Origin: Alphaproteobacteria bacterium
GTDB lineage: Bacteria; Myxococcota_A; UBA796; GCA-2862545
Direction: 5' to 3'
Assembly: GCA_020632955.1 (NCBI GenBank)
Contig: JACKEO010000002.1
Span: 323,584-387,583 of the forward strand
Length of the DNA: 64,000 nucleotides
Numbering within the stretch: the first letter of the stretch is position 1; the number at the start of each line of letters is the position of its first letter. Made by a program: the position numbers and the translations under genes. Under the pieces are notes generated by a model. It did no database searches and had not been told where the DNA came from. It worked only from the letters and a program-made list of their open reading frames with translations. Shown piece by piece: positions 25,088-32,400 of the stretch.

Positions 25088-26641
25088 TCAGGGACGCCAG
25101 AGCGTGCTGCTCGCGTTCACCAGGCCCAGGAACTCGGTCTTCTCGGGGCCCCGCGCGGCGGGCGGCCAGGCCTCCGACGCCAGCGCGTGCACCTCGGCGA
25201 ACGGCGCCCCCTCGCTGTGCGGGCTGCGCCGGAGGATCTCGGCCCACTCCGCCACGGCGGCCCCGAAGCGGAAGCTGGGCGAGGCCTGGGCGAGGGTCCC
25301 GTGGCCGTCCTCCACGTCCAGCGACCAGGTCTGCTCGGTGCTGGCGCCGCCCTCGGGGGGCTTGTGGCGCAGGTGCACCTCGGCGAGCGGGCCGGCGGCG
25401 CCCGGGGCCAGGTCCACCTCGTAGAAGGCGGTGACCCCGTGGCCCGCGCCGATCTCGCCGGCGTCCTTCGTGTCGTCGGCGAAGTCCTCGTGGGCGAGCA
25501 CCCGGTTCTCGTACCCGATGAGCCGCCAGCGCTCGACCGCGGCCGGGTCGAAGGCCACCTGGATCTTCACGTCCTTGGCCACCACCTGCAGGGTGCTCAC
25601 GAGCCGGTCGCCCAGCACCCGCAGGGCCTCGTTCCGCGAGTCCACGAAGGCGTGGTTGCCGTCGCCCCGGTCGGCCAGCTGCTCGAGGAAGGCCTCCTGG
25701 GTGTTCCGCATCCCGAAGCCGAGGGTGGTGAGGAAGATGCCCTGGTCGCGCCAGGACTCGACCTCCCGGATGAGGGACTCGCCCGTGAGGCCCACGTTGA
25801 AGTCCCCGTCGGTGGCGAGCACCACGCGGTTGATGCCGCCGGTGACGAAGGCCTGCTTCGCGAGCTGGTAGGCCCGGCGGATGCCGGCCTCGCCGTTCGT
25901 GGAGCCCCCCGCCTGCAGCGCGTCGATCGCGTCGAGGATCGTGGACTTGTGGGCCGCCTCGGTGGGCTCGAGCACCACGCGTTCGGCGCCGGCGTACACC
26001 ACGATGCCGAGGGTGTCGGCGGGGCCCAGCTTGTCGATCAGCTGCGACAGCGACCACTTCACGAGGCCCAGCTTGTCGGGTGCGTTCATCGACCCCGACA
26101 CGTCGATCAGGAAGACGAGGTTCGCCGGCTTGCGCTGGTCGGGGGGCACCGTCTTCGACTGGAGGTGGATGCGGAGCAGCTCCACGTCGGGCGCGGGTCC
26201 GAAGGGGGCCGGCGCCAGCTCGAGGTGCACGGTGAAGGGCTCGTCGCCCTGGGGACCCGCGTCCTCGTAGCGGAAGTAGTTCACGAACTCCTCGGTGCGC
26301 ACCGTGGAGGGCGCGGGCAGCACGCCGCGGCCGATCTCCCGCCGGGCGAGCGAGTAGCTGGCGCTGTCGACGTCCACCGAGAAGGTCGACAGCGCGTCCT
26401 GCGTGGTGTCGACCCAGGGGTTCGTGGGGACGGTCTCGCCGGGCACGCCCGTGTCGTCGCGGGGCTCCCCCTCGTCGTCCGCGGCCGTGTCGGTCCCGTC
26501 GGGCGTCGCGGTGTCCTCGTAGCGGCTCGTGCCGTCGCCGTCGTAGTCCCCCACGTCGGAGTCGGCGGCGGACCAGGAGTCCTTGTCGGAGGCCGTGCCG
26601 CAGGCCGCGAGCACCAGCATCGGGATCAGGGTCGAGCGCAT
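25088..26641 (-). CDS. YfbK-type von Willebrand factor A lipoprotein
   Basis: This 517-residue lipoprotein (lipobox LVLAAC, acidic DSDVGDYDGDG stalk) has the three-part YfbK layout. The N-terminal segment has TFSVDVDSASYSLARREIGRG. A VWA domain has an intact MIDAS motif DVSGSMN, with the later metal residues in AGGSTNGEAG and LATDGDFNVG. The C-terminal YfbK domain has DVKIQVAFDPAAVERWRLIGYENR. ATG 26641 is preceded by GGGAGG. VWA domains bind protein ligands through a metal ion; this one should sit in the envelope. It is followed by a strong hairpin. Confidence 0.9.
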   Translation of the reverse strand: MRSTLIPMLVLAACGTASDKDSWSAADSDVGDYDGDGTSRYEDTATPDGTDTAADDEGEPRDDTGVPGETVPTNPWVDTTQDALSTFSVDVDSASYSLARREIGRGVLPAPSTVRTEEFVNYFRYEDAGPQGDEPFTVHLELAPAPFGPAPDVELLRIHLQSKTVPPDQRKPANLVFLIDVSGSMNAPDKLGLVKWSLSQLIDKLGPADTLGIVVYAGAERVVLEPTEAAHKSTILDAIDALQAGGSTNGEAGIRRAYQLAKQAFVTGGINRVVLATDGDFNVGLTGESLIREVESWRDQGIFLTTLGFGMRNTQEAFLEQLADRGDGNHAFVDSRNEALRVLGDRLVSTLQVVAKDVKIQVAFDPAAVERWRLIGYENRVLAHEDFADDTKDAGEIGAGHGVTAFYEVDLAPGAAGPLAEVHLRHKPPEGGASTEQTWSLDVEDGHGTLAQASPSFRFGAAVAEWAEILRRSPHSEGAPFAEVHALASEAWPPAARGPEKTEFLGLVNASSTLWRP

Positions 26642-26769
26642 GTCCACCTCCCCGTGGTCTGCGGGGCGGAGGGCAGGCGGCGTGCCGAACCGCGACGATC
26701 CCCTTCGCGACGGGATCGCGTCAGGGCGGGTCGCCGCGATCGCGACATCGGTGTCGCGGTGGACCGAGG

Positions 26770-27861
26770 TCAGGGCGCGACGAAGGCCGCCTTGAGCTGG
26801 AACTCCTGCCCGCGGCCCTCCTGCCACACCACGAAGGCGTGGTCGGCGTCGGCCCGGACCACGCGCAGCGGGTAGGGCGCCGGCACGTCGTCGGCCGCGA
26901 GCTCCACCTGGCCCACCAGCGCCCCCTCGGCGTCCACGCGGCCGAGGTGGAGGCTGCCGTAGAAGCCGTCCACCTGCGCGTACCACCCCACGAAGGCGCC
27001 CTCGTCGGTGGCCGCGATCGACAGGCCCGTGGGCGGCGCGTCGGTGCGGGTGAGGCGGCTCCCCTCCCCCGCGGGCGCCACCTTCAGGCCCTTGGGCACG
27101 AGGTGACCGAGCCAGGCCGTGTCGCCCCACGCGCTCACCGCGGGCACCTGCCCCTCCGGAGCCAGGCGCTGCAGAACGCCGTCGCCGTCGCGCCACCACA
27201 CCTCGTCGCCGCGCTGCCAGGCCGCCACCACCGCACCCGACCCCGCCACGTCCACCGACGGCAGGCTGTCGCCCTCCCCCGGATCTCCGCCCACGGCCTC
27301 GTCGGCCACGAGGGCGCCGTCGGCGTCGAGCGTGAGCAGGTGGGTCTCGAAGACCGTGGACCCCGCAGCGGCCACCGCCACCACGAAGCCGTCGGGCGAG
27401 GCGGCCACCGCCGGCATCCACGCGCTGCCCGTGGCGTCGAGCTCGCGCCGCTTCCCGAGCGCCTGGCCGGTGACCGGATCGAAGAGGCGCCAGCGCACCC
27501 GGAGGTTCCGCTCCCCGCCCACGTCGGCCTGCCAGGCCACCAGCACGCCGTCCTCGCGCACCGCGATGGCGGGGTCGAGGTCGTTGGCCTCGCTGTCGCT
27601 GACCGGGAGCGGCCCCACGTCCACCGTGCCGTCGCAGCCCAGGTGGGCCAGCCACACGTCGAAGGCGCTGGAGCCCTCGCGGACGCGGTTCCAGGCCACC
27701 CAGGCGCCCCGCGCGTCCACGGCGCCGTACCCGTGGATCTGCGTGGGCGGGCCTGCGGCGTCGGGCAGGAGCACCCCCTCGGGGAGGGAGGGGCACTGCA
27801 CGCCGCGCACGCCACCGGAGGGCGCGCAGGCCGCGAGGAGGGGGAGCAGGAGCAGGCGCAC
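26770..27861 (-). CDS. lipoprotein with repeated beta-strand units, unknown
   Basis: No family is recognised. The start is GTG 27861 with GGAGG four bases upstream. The lipobox is LLAAC with almost no acidic stalk, unlike its neighbours. The 363 residues repeat the pattern 'AVREDGVLVAWQADVGGERNLRVRW', 'AASPDGFVVAVAAAGSTVFE', 'AATDEGAFVGWYAQVDGFYG', in units of about 50 residues. That is typical of a beta-propeller built from strand pairs, so a six- or seven-bladed exported propeller is likely. It lies 26 bases downstream of the sulfite-exporter gene on the same strand and may be the last gene of the sulfur operon. Confidence 0.65.
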   Translation of the reverse strand: MRLLLLPLLAACAPSGGVRGVQCPSLPEGVLLPDAAGPPTQIHGYGAVDARGAWVAWNRVREGSSAFDVWLAHLGCDGTVDVGPLPVSDSEANDLDPAIAVREDGVLVAWQADVGGERNLRVRWRLFDPVTGQALGKRRELDATGSAWMPAVAASPDGFVVAVAAAGSTVFETHLLTLDADGALVADEAVGGDPGEGDSLPSVDVAGSGAVVAAWQRGDEVWWRDGDGVLQRLAPEGQVPAVSAWGDTAWLGHLVPKGLKVAPAGEGSRLTRTDAPPTGLSIAATDEGAFVGWYAQVDGFYGSLHLGRVDAEGALVGQVELAADDVPAPYPLRVVRADADHAFVVWQEGRGQEFQLKAAFVAP

Positions 27862-27887
27862 ACGACCTCCGTCGAGGGCCTGCCCTA

Positions 27888-28649
27888 TCACCCGAGGAGC
27901 TTCGGCAGCTCCATCCCCAGCTGCACCACCGCGAGCACCAGCACCAGCACGGCGAAGCCCTGGCGCAGGCGACGCGGAGGCACCCGCTCGGCCACGGCCG
28001 CCCCCAGCAGGGAGCCCACCACGGCGGCCGCGGTGATCGTGAGCGTGAGCTCCACGTCCATCGACACGTGGCTGGCGTGCCCCAGCCACCCGGCCGAGGA
28101 CTTCATCGCGATCACCAGCAGCGAGGTGCCCACGGCGTGCCGCATCGGCAGGCCCCCGAGGAGCACGAGGGCCGGCACGACGAGGAAGCCGCCCCCTGCC
28201 CCCACCAGTCCGGTGACGGCACCCACCACGAGGCCATCGGCCACGATGCGCCAGCCGCCACGGACATGCGCCGGTGCCTCGCCCTCGTCGGGCTCCGGTC
28301 GCGGACGCAGCATCGCCACGCCCGTGGCGAGCATCATCCCCGCGAACAGCAGCAGCAGCGTGGTGCCCGACAGGAAGCCGGCCACCCAGCCGCCGCCGTA
28401 GGCCCCCACCATGCCGGCGAGGCCGAAGCGCAGGGCGATGCCCCAGGCGACGTTCCCGGCCCGCGCGTGCCGGAGCATCGCCACCGCGGCCGTCACGCCC
28501 ACCACGACGAGCGAGGTGGCGATGGCCTCCTTCGCGTCGACCCCGAGGACGTACACGAGCAGCGGGACGGTGAGGATGGAGCCCCCACCGCCCAGCAGCC
28601 CGAGCGCGACCCCGACGAGCAGGGCGCCCACCAGCGCGACGGCGCTCAC
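27888..28649 (-). CDS. TauE/SafE sulfite exporter family protein
   Basis: This 253-residue membrane protein starts at GTG 28649, overlapping the rhodanese stop by four bases. It shows the duplicated TauE/SafE architecture: GVALGLLGGGGSILTVPLLV in the first half and VGAVTGLVGAGGGFLVVPAL in the second, eight hydrophobic helices in all, and the conserved HAVGTSLLVIA segment. The family exports sulfite, sulfonates or related anions. After a persulfide dioxygenase, which produces sulfite, and a rhodanese, sulfite export is the natural role (inference from context). Confidence 0.88.
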   Translation of the reverse strand: MSAVALVGALLVGVALGLLGGGGSILTVPLLVYVLGVDAKEAIATSLVVVGVTAAVAMLRHARAGNVAWGIALRFGLAGMVGAYGGGWVAGFLSGTTLLLLFAGMMLATGVAMLRPRPEPDEGEAPAHVRGGWRIVADGLVVGAVTGLVGAGGGFLVVPALVLLGGLPMRHAVGTSLLVIAMKSSAGWLGHASHVSMDVELTLTITAAAVVGSLLGAAVAERVPPRRLRQGFAVLVLVLAVVQLGMELPKLLG

Positions 28650-29014
28650 CGGCCGTGCTCCACCGGCAGCGACAGGCCGGACCAGGCGAGCATGCCGCCG
28701 TCGAGGTTGAAGACCTCCCGGGCGCCGGCCCGGGCGAGCATCGCGGCGGCGTGGGCGGAGCGACCGCCGGAGCGGCAGACCACCAGCAGCGGCCGGGCCT
28801 CGGAGGCCACCTCGTGCGCGCGCTGCGGGACGGCCCCGAGCGGCAGGAGCTCGGCGCCGGGCACGTGCCCGAGGGGGCCGGTGTACTCGGAGGGCTCCCG
28901 CACGTCGATCACGCGGAAGACCCCGAGGTTCCTGGCCGCCACGGCGGGCGGCAGGTCCTGGAAGCCCGCGGCGTGGGGGCGGGCGTGGGCGACGACGTCG
29001 GACGAGACGGACAT
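28646..29014 (-). CDS. single-domain rhodanese
   Basis: The 122-residue protein is one rhodanese domain with FRVIDVREPSEYTGPLGHVPGA and the active-site loop CRSGGRS (Cys80-Ser86), followed by FNLDGGMLAWSG. It carries persulfide on Cys80 and moves sulfane sulfur between thiols, sulfite and cyanide. ATG 29014 has GGAG upstream. It is the second gene of the operon, 16 bases after the dioxygenase stop and coupled to the exporter by GTGA. In ETHE1 pathways a rhodanese either supplies GSSH or converts sulfite plus persulfide to thiosulfate. Confidence 0.92.
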   Translation of the reverse strand: MSVSSDVVAHARPHAAGFQDLPPAVAARNLGVFRVIDVREPSEYTGPLGHVPGAELLPLGAVPQRAHEVASEARPLLVVCRSGGRSAHAAAMLARAGAREVFNLDGGMLAWSGLSLPVEHGR

Positions 29015-29030
29015 GACGTGCTCCAGGGGT

Positions 29031-29726
29031 TCAGCCCTGCGGCGTGGTGCCGCAGGCCTGGTTGGCGGGCAGGGCCCGGTCGATGTGCTTGGGGTAGGGC
29101 AGGTCGAGGGCGTCCATGATGCGGACGAACTCGTCGCGCGTGCGTCCCCCGCCGAGCCGCGGGTTCTTCGCGAGCTCCTGCTTCACGGTGGACACGGTGT
29201 CGCCCTTGTAGTCGTGGCCCGGGTAGACCAGCGTGTCGGGCGGCAGCGAGAAGACGTTGGCGTGCAGGCCGTCGTAGAGCCGACCGGCGTCGCCCTGCTG
29301 GAAGTCGGTGCGGCCGCAGCCGCCGATGAAGAGCGTGTCGCCGGTGAAGACGCGGTCGCGCATCACGTACACGACGTCGGCCGAGGTGTGGCCGGGCGTC
29401 AGCCGGGCCTCGAGCTCCAGGTCGCCCACCCGGAAGACCTGGCCGTGGGCGGCGTGCACGTCGGCGCAGGCCACGTTCGCGCCCTCGCCCACCACCGTCT
29501 TCGCGCCGAGGCGCTCGCGGAGGGCACCGGCGCCGGTGACGTGGTCGGCGTGGACGTGGGTGTCGAGCGCCCACACGAGGCGGAGCCCGAGCTGGTCGAG
29601 CAGGGCCACGTAGGCGTCCACGTGCTCCAGCACGGGGTCGACGAGGGCGGCCTCGCGCGTGGTCTCGTCGGCCACCAGGTAGGTGTAGGTCGACGTCTCG
29701 GGGTCGAAGAGCTGGCGGAAGATCAT
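29031..29726 (-). CDS. ETHE1-type persulfide dioxygenase
   Basis: This 231-residue metallo-beta-lactamase-fold protein has the persulfide-dioxygenase hallmarks: THVHADH (residues 56-62), LTPGHTSADVVY (His113), FTGDTLFIGGCGRTDFQQG (Asp130 and the DFQQG signature) and VYPGHDY. By comparison with ETHE1, the mononuclear iron ligands should be His57, His113 and Asp130. The enzyme oxidises glutathione persulfide to sulfite. It starts at ATG 29726 with a perfect AGGAGGT site, and is the first gene of the dioxygenase-rhodanese-TauE operon, behind a sigma54-type promoter. Confidence 0.93.
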   Translation of the reverse strand: MIFRQLFDPETSTYTYLVADETTREAALVDPVLEHVDAYVALLDQLGLRLVWALDTHVHADHVTGAGALRERLGAKTVVGEGANVACADVHAAHGQVFRVGDLELEARLTPGHTSADVVYVMRDRVFTGDTLFIGGCGRTDFQQGDAGRLYDGLHANVFSLPPDTLVYPGHDYKGDTVSTVKQELAKNPRLGGGRTRDEFVRIMDALDLPYPKHIDRALPANQACGTTPQG

Positions 29727-29756
29727 GGGGACCTCCTGGGGTTCGTCGGTCCCGGT

Positions 29757-29772
29757 TCCAAGCAGCGTGCCA
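29757..29772 (-). promoter_or_regulatory. sigma54 (-24/-12) promoter for the persulfide operon
   Basis: On the minus strand the sequence reads TGGCACGCTGCTTGGA. Against the consensus TGGCAC-N5-TTGCA, the -24 half is perfect, the spacing is exact and only the C of the -12 GC is changed (TTGG). The start site should fall near 29746, giving a leader of about 20 bases that contains the AGGAGGT ribosome site of the dioxygenase. The adjacent divergent gene encodes a GAFTGA-type sigma54 activator. Confidence 0.75.
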
Positions 29773-29818
29773 GTCGGTGGTCCACGGACGAACCGCGCAT
29801 CTTCCGCGTCGCGTTGCA

Positions 29819-29860
29819 TTCCATGTTCCATCATGTTCCATGTTTCGTGGAACATGGAAC
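29819..29860. promoter_or_regulatory. repeat cluster, probable activator binding site (UAS)
   Basis: CATGTTCCAT occurs twice head to tail (29822-29831 and 29832-29841), one helical turn apart. TTCCATGTTCCA (29819-29830) is repeated inverted as TGGAACATGGAA (29848-29859), 17 bases further on. The cluster is far more A+T-rich than its surroundings, lies about 50-90 bases upstream of the sigma54 promoter, and immediately precedes the activator gene. This is the expected placement for an enhancer-type site that could also repress the activator gene. Confidence 0.7.
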
Positions 29861-29879
29861 GCGCACGAGGAGGCCCCGG

Positions 29880-31205
29880 GTGACCACCGCGGATCTGCCG
29901 AGCTGGCTCGCCCGGGTGGGCGCGGCGCGGGCCTTCGAGACGCTGGCGGGCCTCGCCGCCGAGGGCGCGGTGGTCGCGGTGGACGGCCAGGGCCGGGTGG
30001 CCTTCTGGGGCGGACGCGCCGAGTCCCTGCTCGGCTGGCGGGGCGACGAGGTGCTGGGGCGTGCCTGTCCCGAGGGCCTGCTCTGCGAGGTGGGGCCCGA
30101 CGGACCGGAGCCGCGTCCCTTCGGCACGGTGGTCGAGCTGCCGCGCCACGACGGCACGCCCGTGCGGGTGCGGCAGGTCACCCACGTCTTCCCCGGGGAC
30201 GCCGGCGCGCTGCACGTGCTCACGCCCACCCAGGCCAGCCCGTCGGTGTCCACCGTGACGGCCCCGCCCGACGCCGTGCGCTTCCACGGCCTGCTCACCC
30301 GGGCGCCCGCGATGATCCGGGCCATCGAGACCATCCGGAACGTCGCCGAGACCGACGTCACCGTGCTGGTGCGCGGCGAGAGCGGCACGGGCAAGGAGCT
30401 GGTGGCCCGGGCACTGCACGCCGAGAGCCGGCGCGCCGACGGGCCCTTCGTTGCCGTGAACTGCGGCGCCCTCGCCCCCACCCTCCTCGAGGACGAGCTC
30501 TTCGGCCACGTGCGGGGCGCCTTCACCGGGGCCGAGCACGATCGCGCCGGCATCTTCGCCCAGGCCGACGGCGGCACCCTCTTCCTCGACGAGGTGGCCG
30601 AGCTGGCCCCCGACCTGCAGACCCGGCTGCTGCGCGTGCTGCAGGAGCGCACCGTGGTGCCCCTGGGCGCCCAGGTGGCGCTGCCCGTGGACCTGCGCGT
30701 GGTGGCGGCCACCCACCGGTCGCTGCGCGCCGAGGTGCGCGCGGGGCGCTTCCGCGAGGACCTGCTCTACCGGCTGCGCGTGGTCCCCCTCTTCCTGCCG
30801 CCCCTGCGCGAGCGTCGGGAGGACGTGGACCTGCTGCTGCGCCACGCCATCGCCGAGCACAACCTGCGGGGGCCACGCCGCGTGGACGCGGTCACCCCCG
30901 AGGCGATGCGCGCGCTGCTCGACCACGGCTGGCCGGGGAACGTCCGCGAGCTCCTCAACGTGGTGGACTACGCCTTCGCCGTGGGACGCGGCGCGATCCT
31001 CGACGTGGAGGACCTGCCGCCCGAGCTCAGGGAGTCCCTGCCCTCCACGCCGGCGCCGTCGACGCGCAGCGCCCACGACGCCCGCCGCGCGGCCCTCCTC
31101 GACGCCCTCGCCGCCGCGGGGGGCGATCTCGCGCGGGCGGCCGAGCTCCTCGGCGTGAGCCGCACCACCCTGTGGCGATGGCGCAAGGAGCTGGGCCTGG
31201 GCTGA
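29880..31205 (+). CDS. PAS-AAA+-Fis sigma54-dependent activator of the persulfide operon
   Basis: The start is GTG 29880 with GAGGAGG six bases upstream, giving 441 residues. Residues 15-115 form a PAS-like sensor with Cys63 and Cys69 (CPEGLLC). The AAA+ domain (about 137-365) has Walker A GESGTGKE (166-173), the sigma54 contact loop GAFTGA (213-218), Walker B GGTLFLDE (231-238) and FREDLLYRLRVVPLFLPPLRER. The C-terminal helix-turn-helix is Fis-type (LARAAELLGVSRTTLWRWRKELGLG). It lacks a receiver domain, so it senses a signal directly. Position and cysteines suggest it detects sulfide or persulfide, as FisR does in Proteobacteria (inference). Confidence 0.92.
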   Translation: MTTADLPSWLARVGAARAFETLAGLAAEGAVVAVDGQGRVAFWGGRAESLLGWRGDEVLGRACPEGLLCEVGPDGPEPRPFGTVVELPRHDGTPVRVRQVTHVFPGDAGALHVLTPTQASPSVSTVTAPPDAVRFHGLLTRAPAMIRAIETIRNVAETDVTVLVRGESGTGKELVARALHAESRRADGPFVAVNCGALAPTLLEDELFGHVRGAFTGAEHDRAGIFAQADGGTLFLDEVAELAPDLQTRLLRVLQERTVVPLGAQVALPVDLRVVAATHRSLRAEVRAGRFREDLLYRLRVVPLFLPPLRERREDVDLLLRHAIAEHNLRGPRRVDAVTPEAMRALLDHGWPGNVRELLNVVDYAFAVGRGAILDVEDLPPELRESLPSTPAPSTRSAHDARRAALLDALAAAGGDLARAAELLGVSRTTLWRWRKELGLG

Positions 31206-31267
31206 GACGGCGTCGCCCGTGCGCACGGCGCCGGACACGCCCCCTTCCGGGGGCCCCCGGCGTCGGG

Positions 31268-31273
31268 TAGGGT
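31268..31273 (+). promoter_or_regulatory. candidate -10 element TAGGGT
   Basis: TAGGGT lies 26 bases before the ATG of the DSG-repeat lipoprotein, at the normal distance for a -10 element with a short leader. No -35 box is evident. Confidence 0.35.
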
Positions 31274-31299
31274 GCCACGACCGATCAGGGGACCTGACC

Positions 31300-32388
31300 A
31301 TGCCCTCCCGCGTGCCCAGCCGTCTGCCGTCCGTGGCGCTGACCGCAGGTCTCCTCGGCTGCGCGCAGGGCCAGATCAAGAACCTGTTCGATGTCGACAC
31401 CGACGCGGGGCGGGGAGACTCGGCCCCGAGCACCTCCGGGTGGGGCGACAGCGGCGACTCCGGGTCTGGAGGCGGCGGCAAGACGGGCGACTCGGGCAGC
31501 GCCGGCGACTCCGGCACCACCGGCGACTCCGGCAGTGGGGGCGACTCCGGCACCACCGGCGACTCCGGCACCACCGGCGACTCCGGCAGCGGGGGCGACT
31601 CCGGCAGCGGGGGCGACTCCGGCGACTCCGGGTCCGGCATCGACACCGTGCACACCGGCAACTGGGACCCGTACTTCCACGTCACCGGCATGGTCTTCAC
31701 GGCGGCCATCGCGGTGGACGGCTCGGGCAGCGTGGTGCCCTGGTACACCTTCTACGGCGCCTCGTGGATCGACGTGCCCACCGCCTTCGAGATCCGGTTC
31801 TACGACAGCGCGAACCGCACCTGTACGCTCGGCTACCAGCTGCCGCCGGCCTCCACGGCGTGGGCCGAGCTGTCGAACCCCTCGGGCTCCGACGCCACCG
31901 TGTACGCCTGGCTGCAGGCCACGGGGCAGCGCGCGGGCATCCGCATCCAGAACGGCGCCTACGCGCCCTACGGTCCGGTGGACGCCCAGGGCCTCCCCTG
32001 CTCCCTCGACCCCGCCATCTGGACGAGCGATCCCCACGCCTACGCCCTCGATCTCGGAGGCACGGGGCAGCCCGCCTACATCGGCTTCGGCGGCACGCTC
32101 GACGCGGACGGGCAGACCTTCGTCACGGCCGTGGCGGGCCAGAACGGCCTCCCGGCCGCGGCGTCCTGGCTCGGAGGGCGGCTCCAGCTGGGCTGGACCT
32201 GGAGCACCGGGGGCGGCGGCACGTCCTCCCAGAGCAGCGGCGCCGCGTTCGGCACGGTGCTCGACGTCACCTTGCGTCGCCAGTCCAGCGCCACCAAGGT
32301 GAACCCCGCCACCATCCCCGGCACGGGGCCCCTCCCGCGCGGCGTGTACGACGTCTTCGCCGCCATCAACCTGTCGTTCAACCCGTAG
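31300..32388 (+). CDS. lipoprotein with GDSGxx repeat stalk, unknown
   Basis: The 362-residue product starts at ATG 31300 with AGGGGA seven bases upstream, and its lipobox is LLGC. Residues 30-112 are almost only Gly, Asp, Ser and Thr, organised as 6-residue GDSG(T/S)(T/G) units, an extended stalk that would lift the C-terminal domain from the membrane. The globular part (about 115-362) is beta-rich with aromatic strands (TAFEIRFYDS, SATVYAWLQATGQRAG) and no recognised family. It is convergent with the kinase-cyclase gene, 12 bases apart. Confidence 0.7.
   Translation: MPSRVPSRLPSVALTAGLLGCAQGQIKNLFDVDTDAGRGDSAPSTSGWGDSGDSGSGGGGKTGDSGSAGDSGTTGDSGSGGDSGTTGDSGTTGDSGSGGDSGSGGDSGDSGSGIDTVHTGNWDPYFHVTGMVFTAAIAVDGSGSVVPWYTFYGASWIDVPTAFEIRFYDSANRTCTLGYQLPPASTAWAELSNPSGSDATVYAWLQATGQRAGIRIQNGAYAPYGPVDAQGLPCSLDPAIWTSDPHAYALDLGGTGQPAYIGFGGTLDADGQTFVTAVAGQNGLPAAASWLGGRLQLGWTWSTGGGGTSSQSSGAAFGTVLDVTLRRQSSATKVNPATIPGTGPLPRGVYDVFAAINLSFNP
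31486..31635 (+). repeat. 18-bp tandem repeat (GDSGxx units)
   Basis: Units beginning GGCGACTC start at 31486, 31504, 31522, 31540, 31558, 31576, 31594 and 31612, a strict 18-bp period with only third-position and last-codon changes. Each codes for GDSG plus two residues (SA, TT, SG). It should be prone to slip-strand length change without frameshift. Confidence 0.85.
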
Positions 32389-32400
32389 GACGGGGCTCGG

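Noticed and set aside
31240..31253. CCCCC-ttcc-GGGGG hairpin after the sigma54 activator as terminator
   Set aside because: The stem is only 5 bp and has no T tract; runs of C and G like this are common by chance at this base composition.
31486..31635. CRISPR-like regular repeats
   Set aside because: The repeats are contiguous 18-bp codon-aligned units without spacers, inside a coding frame; no cas genes are near.
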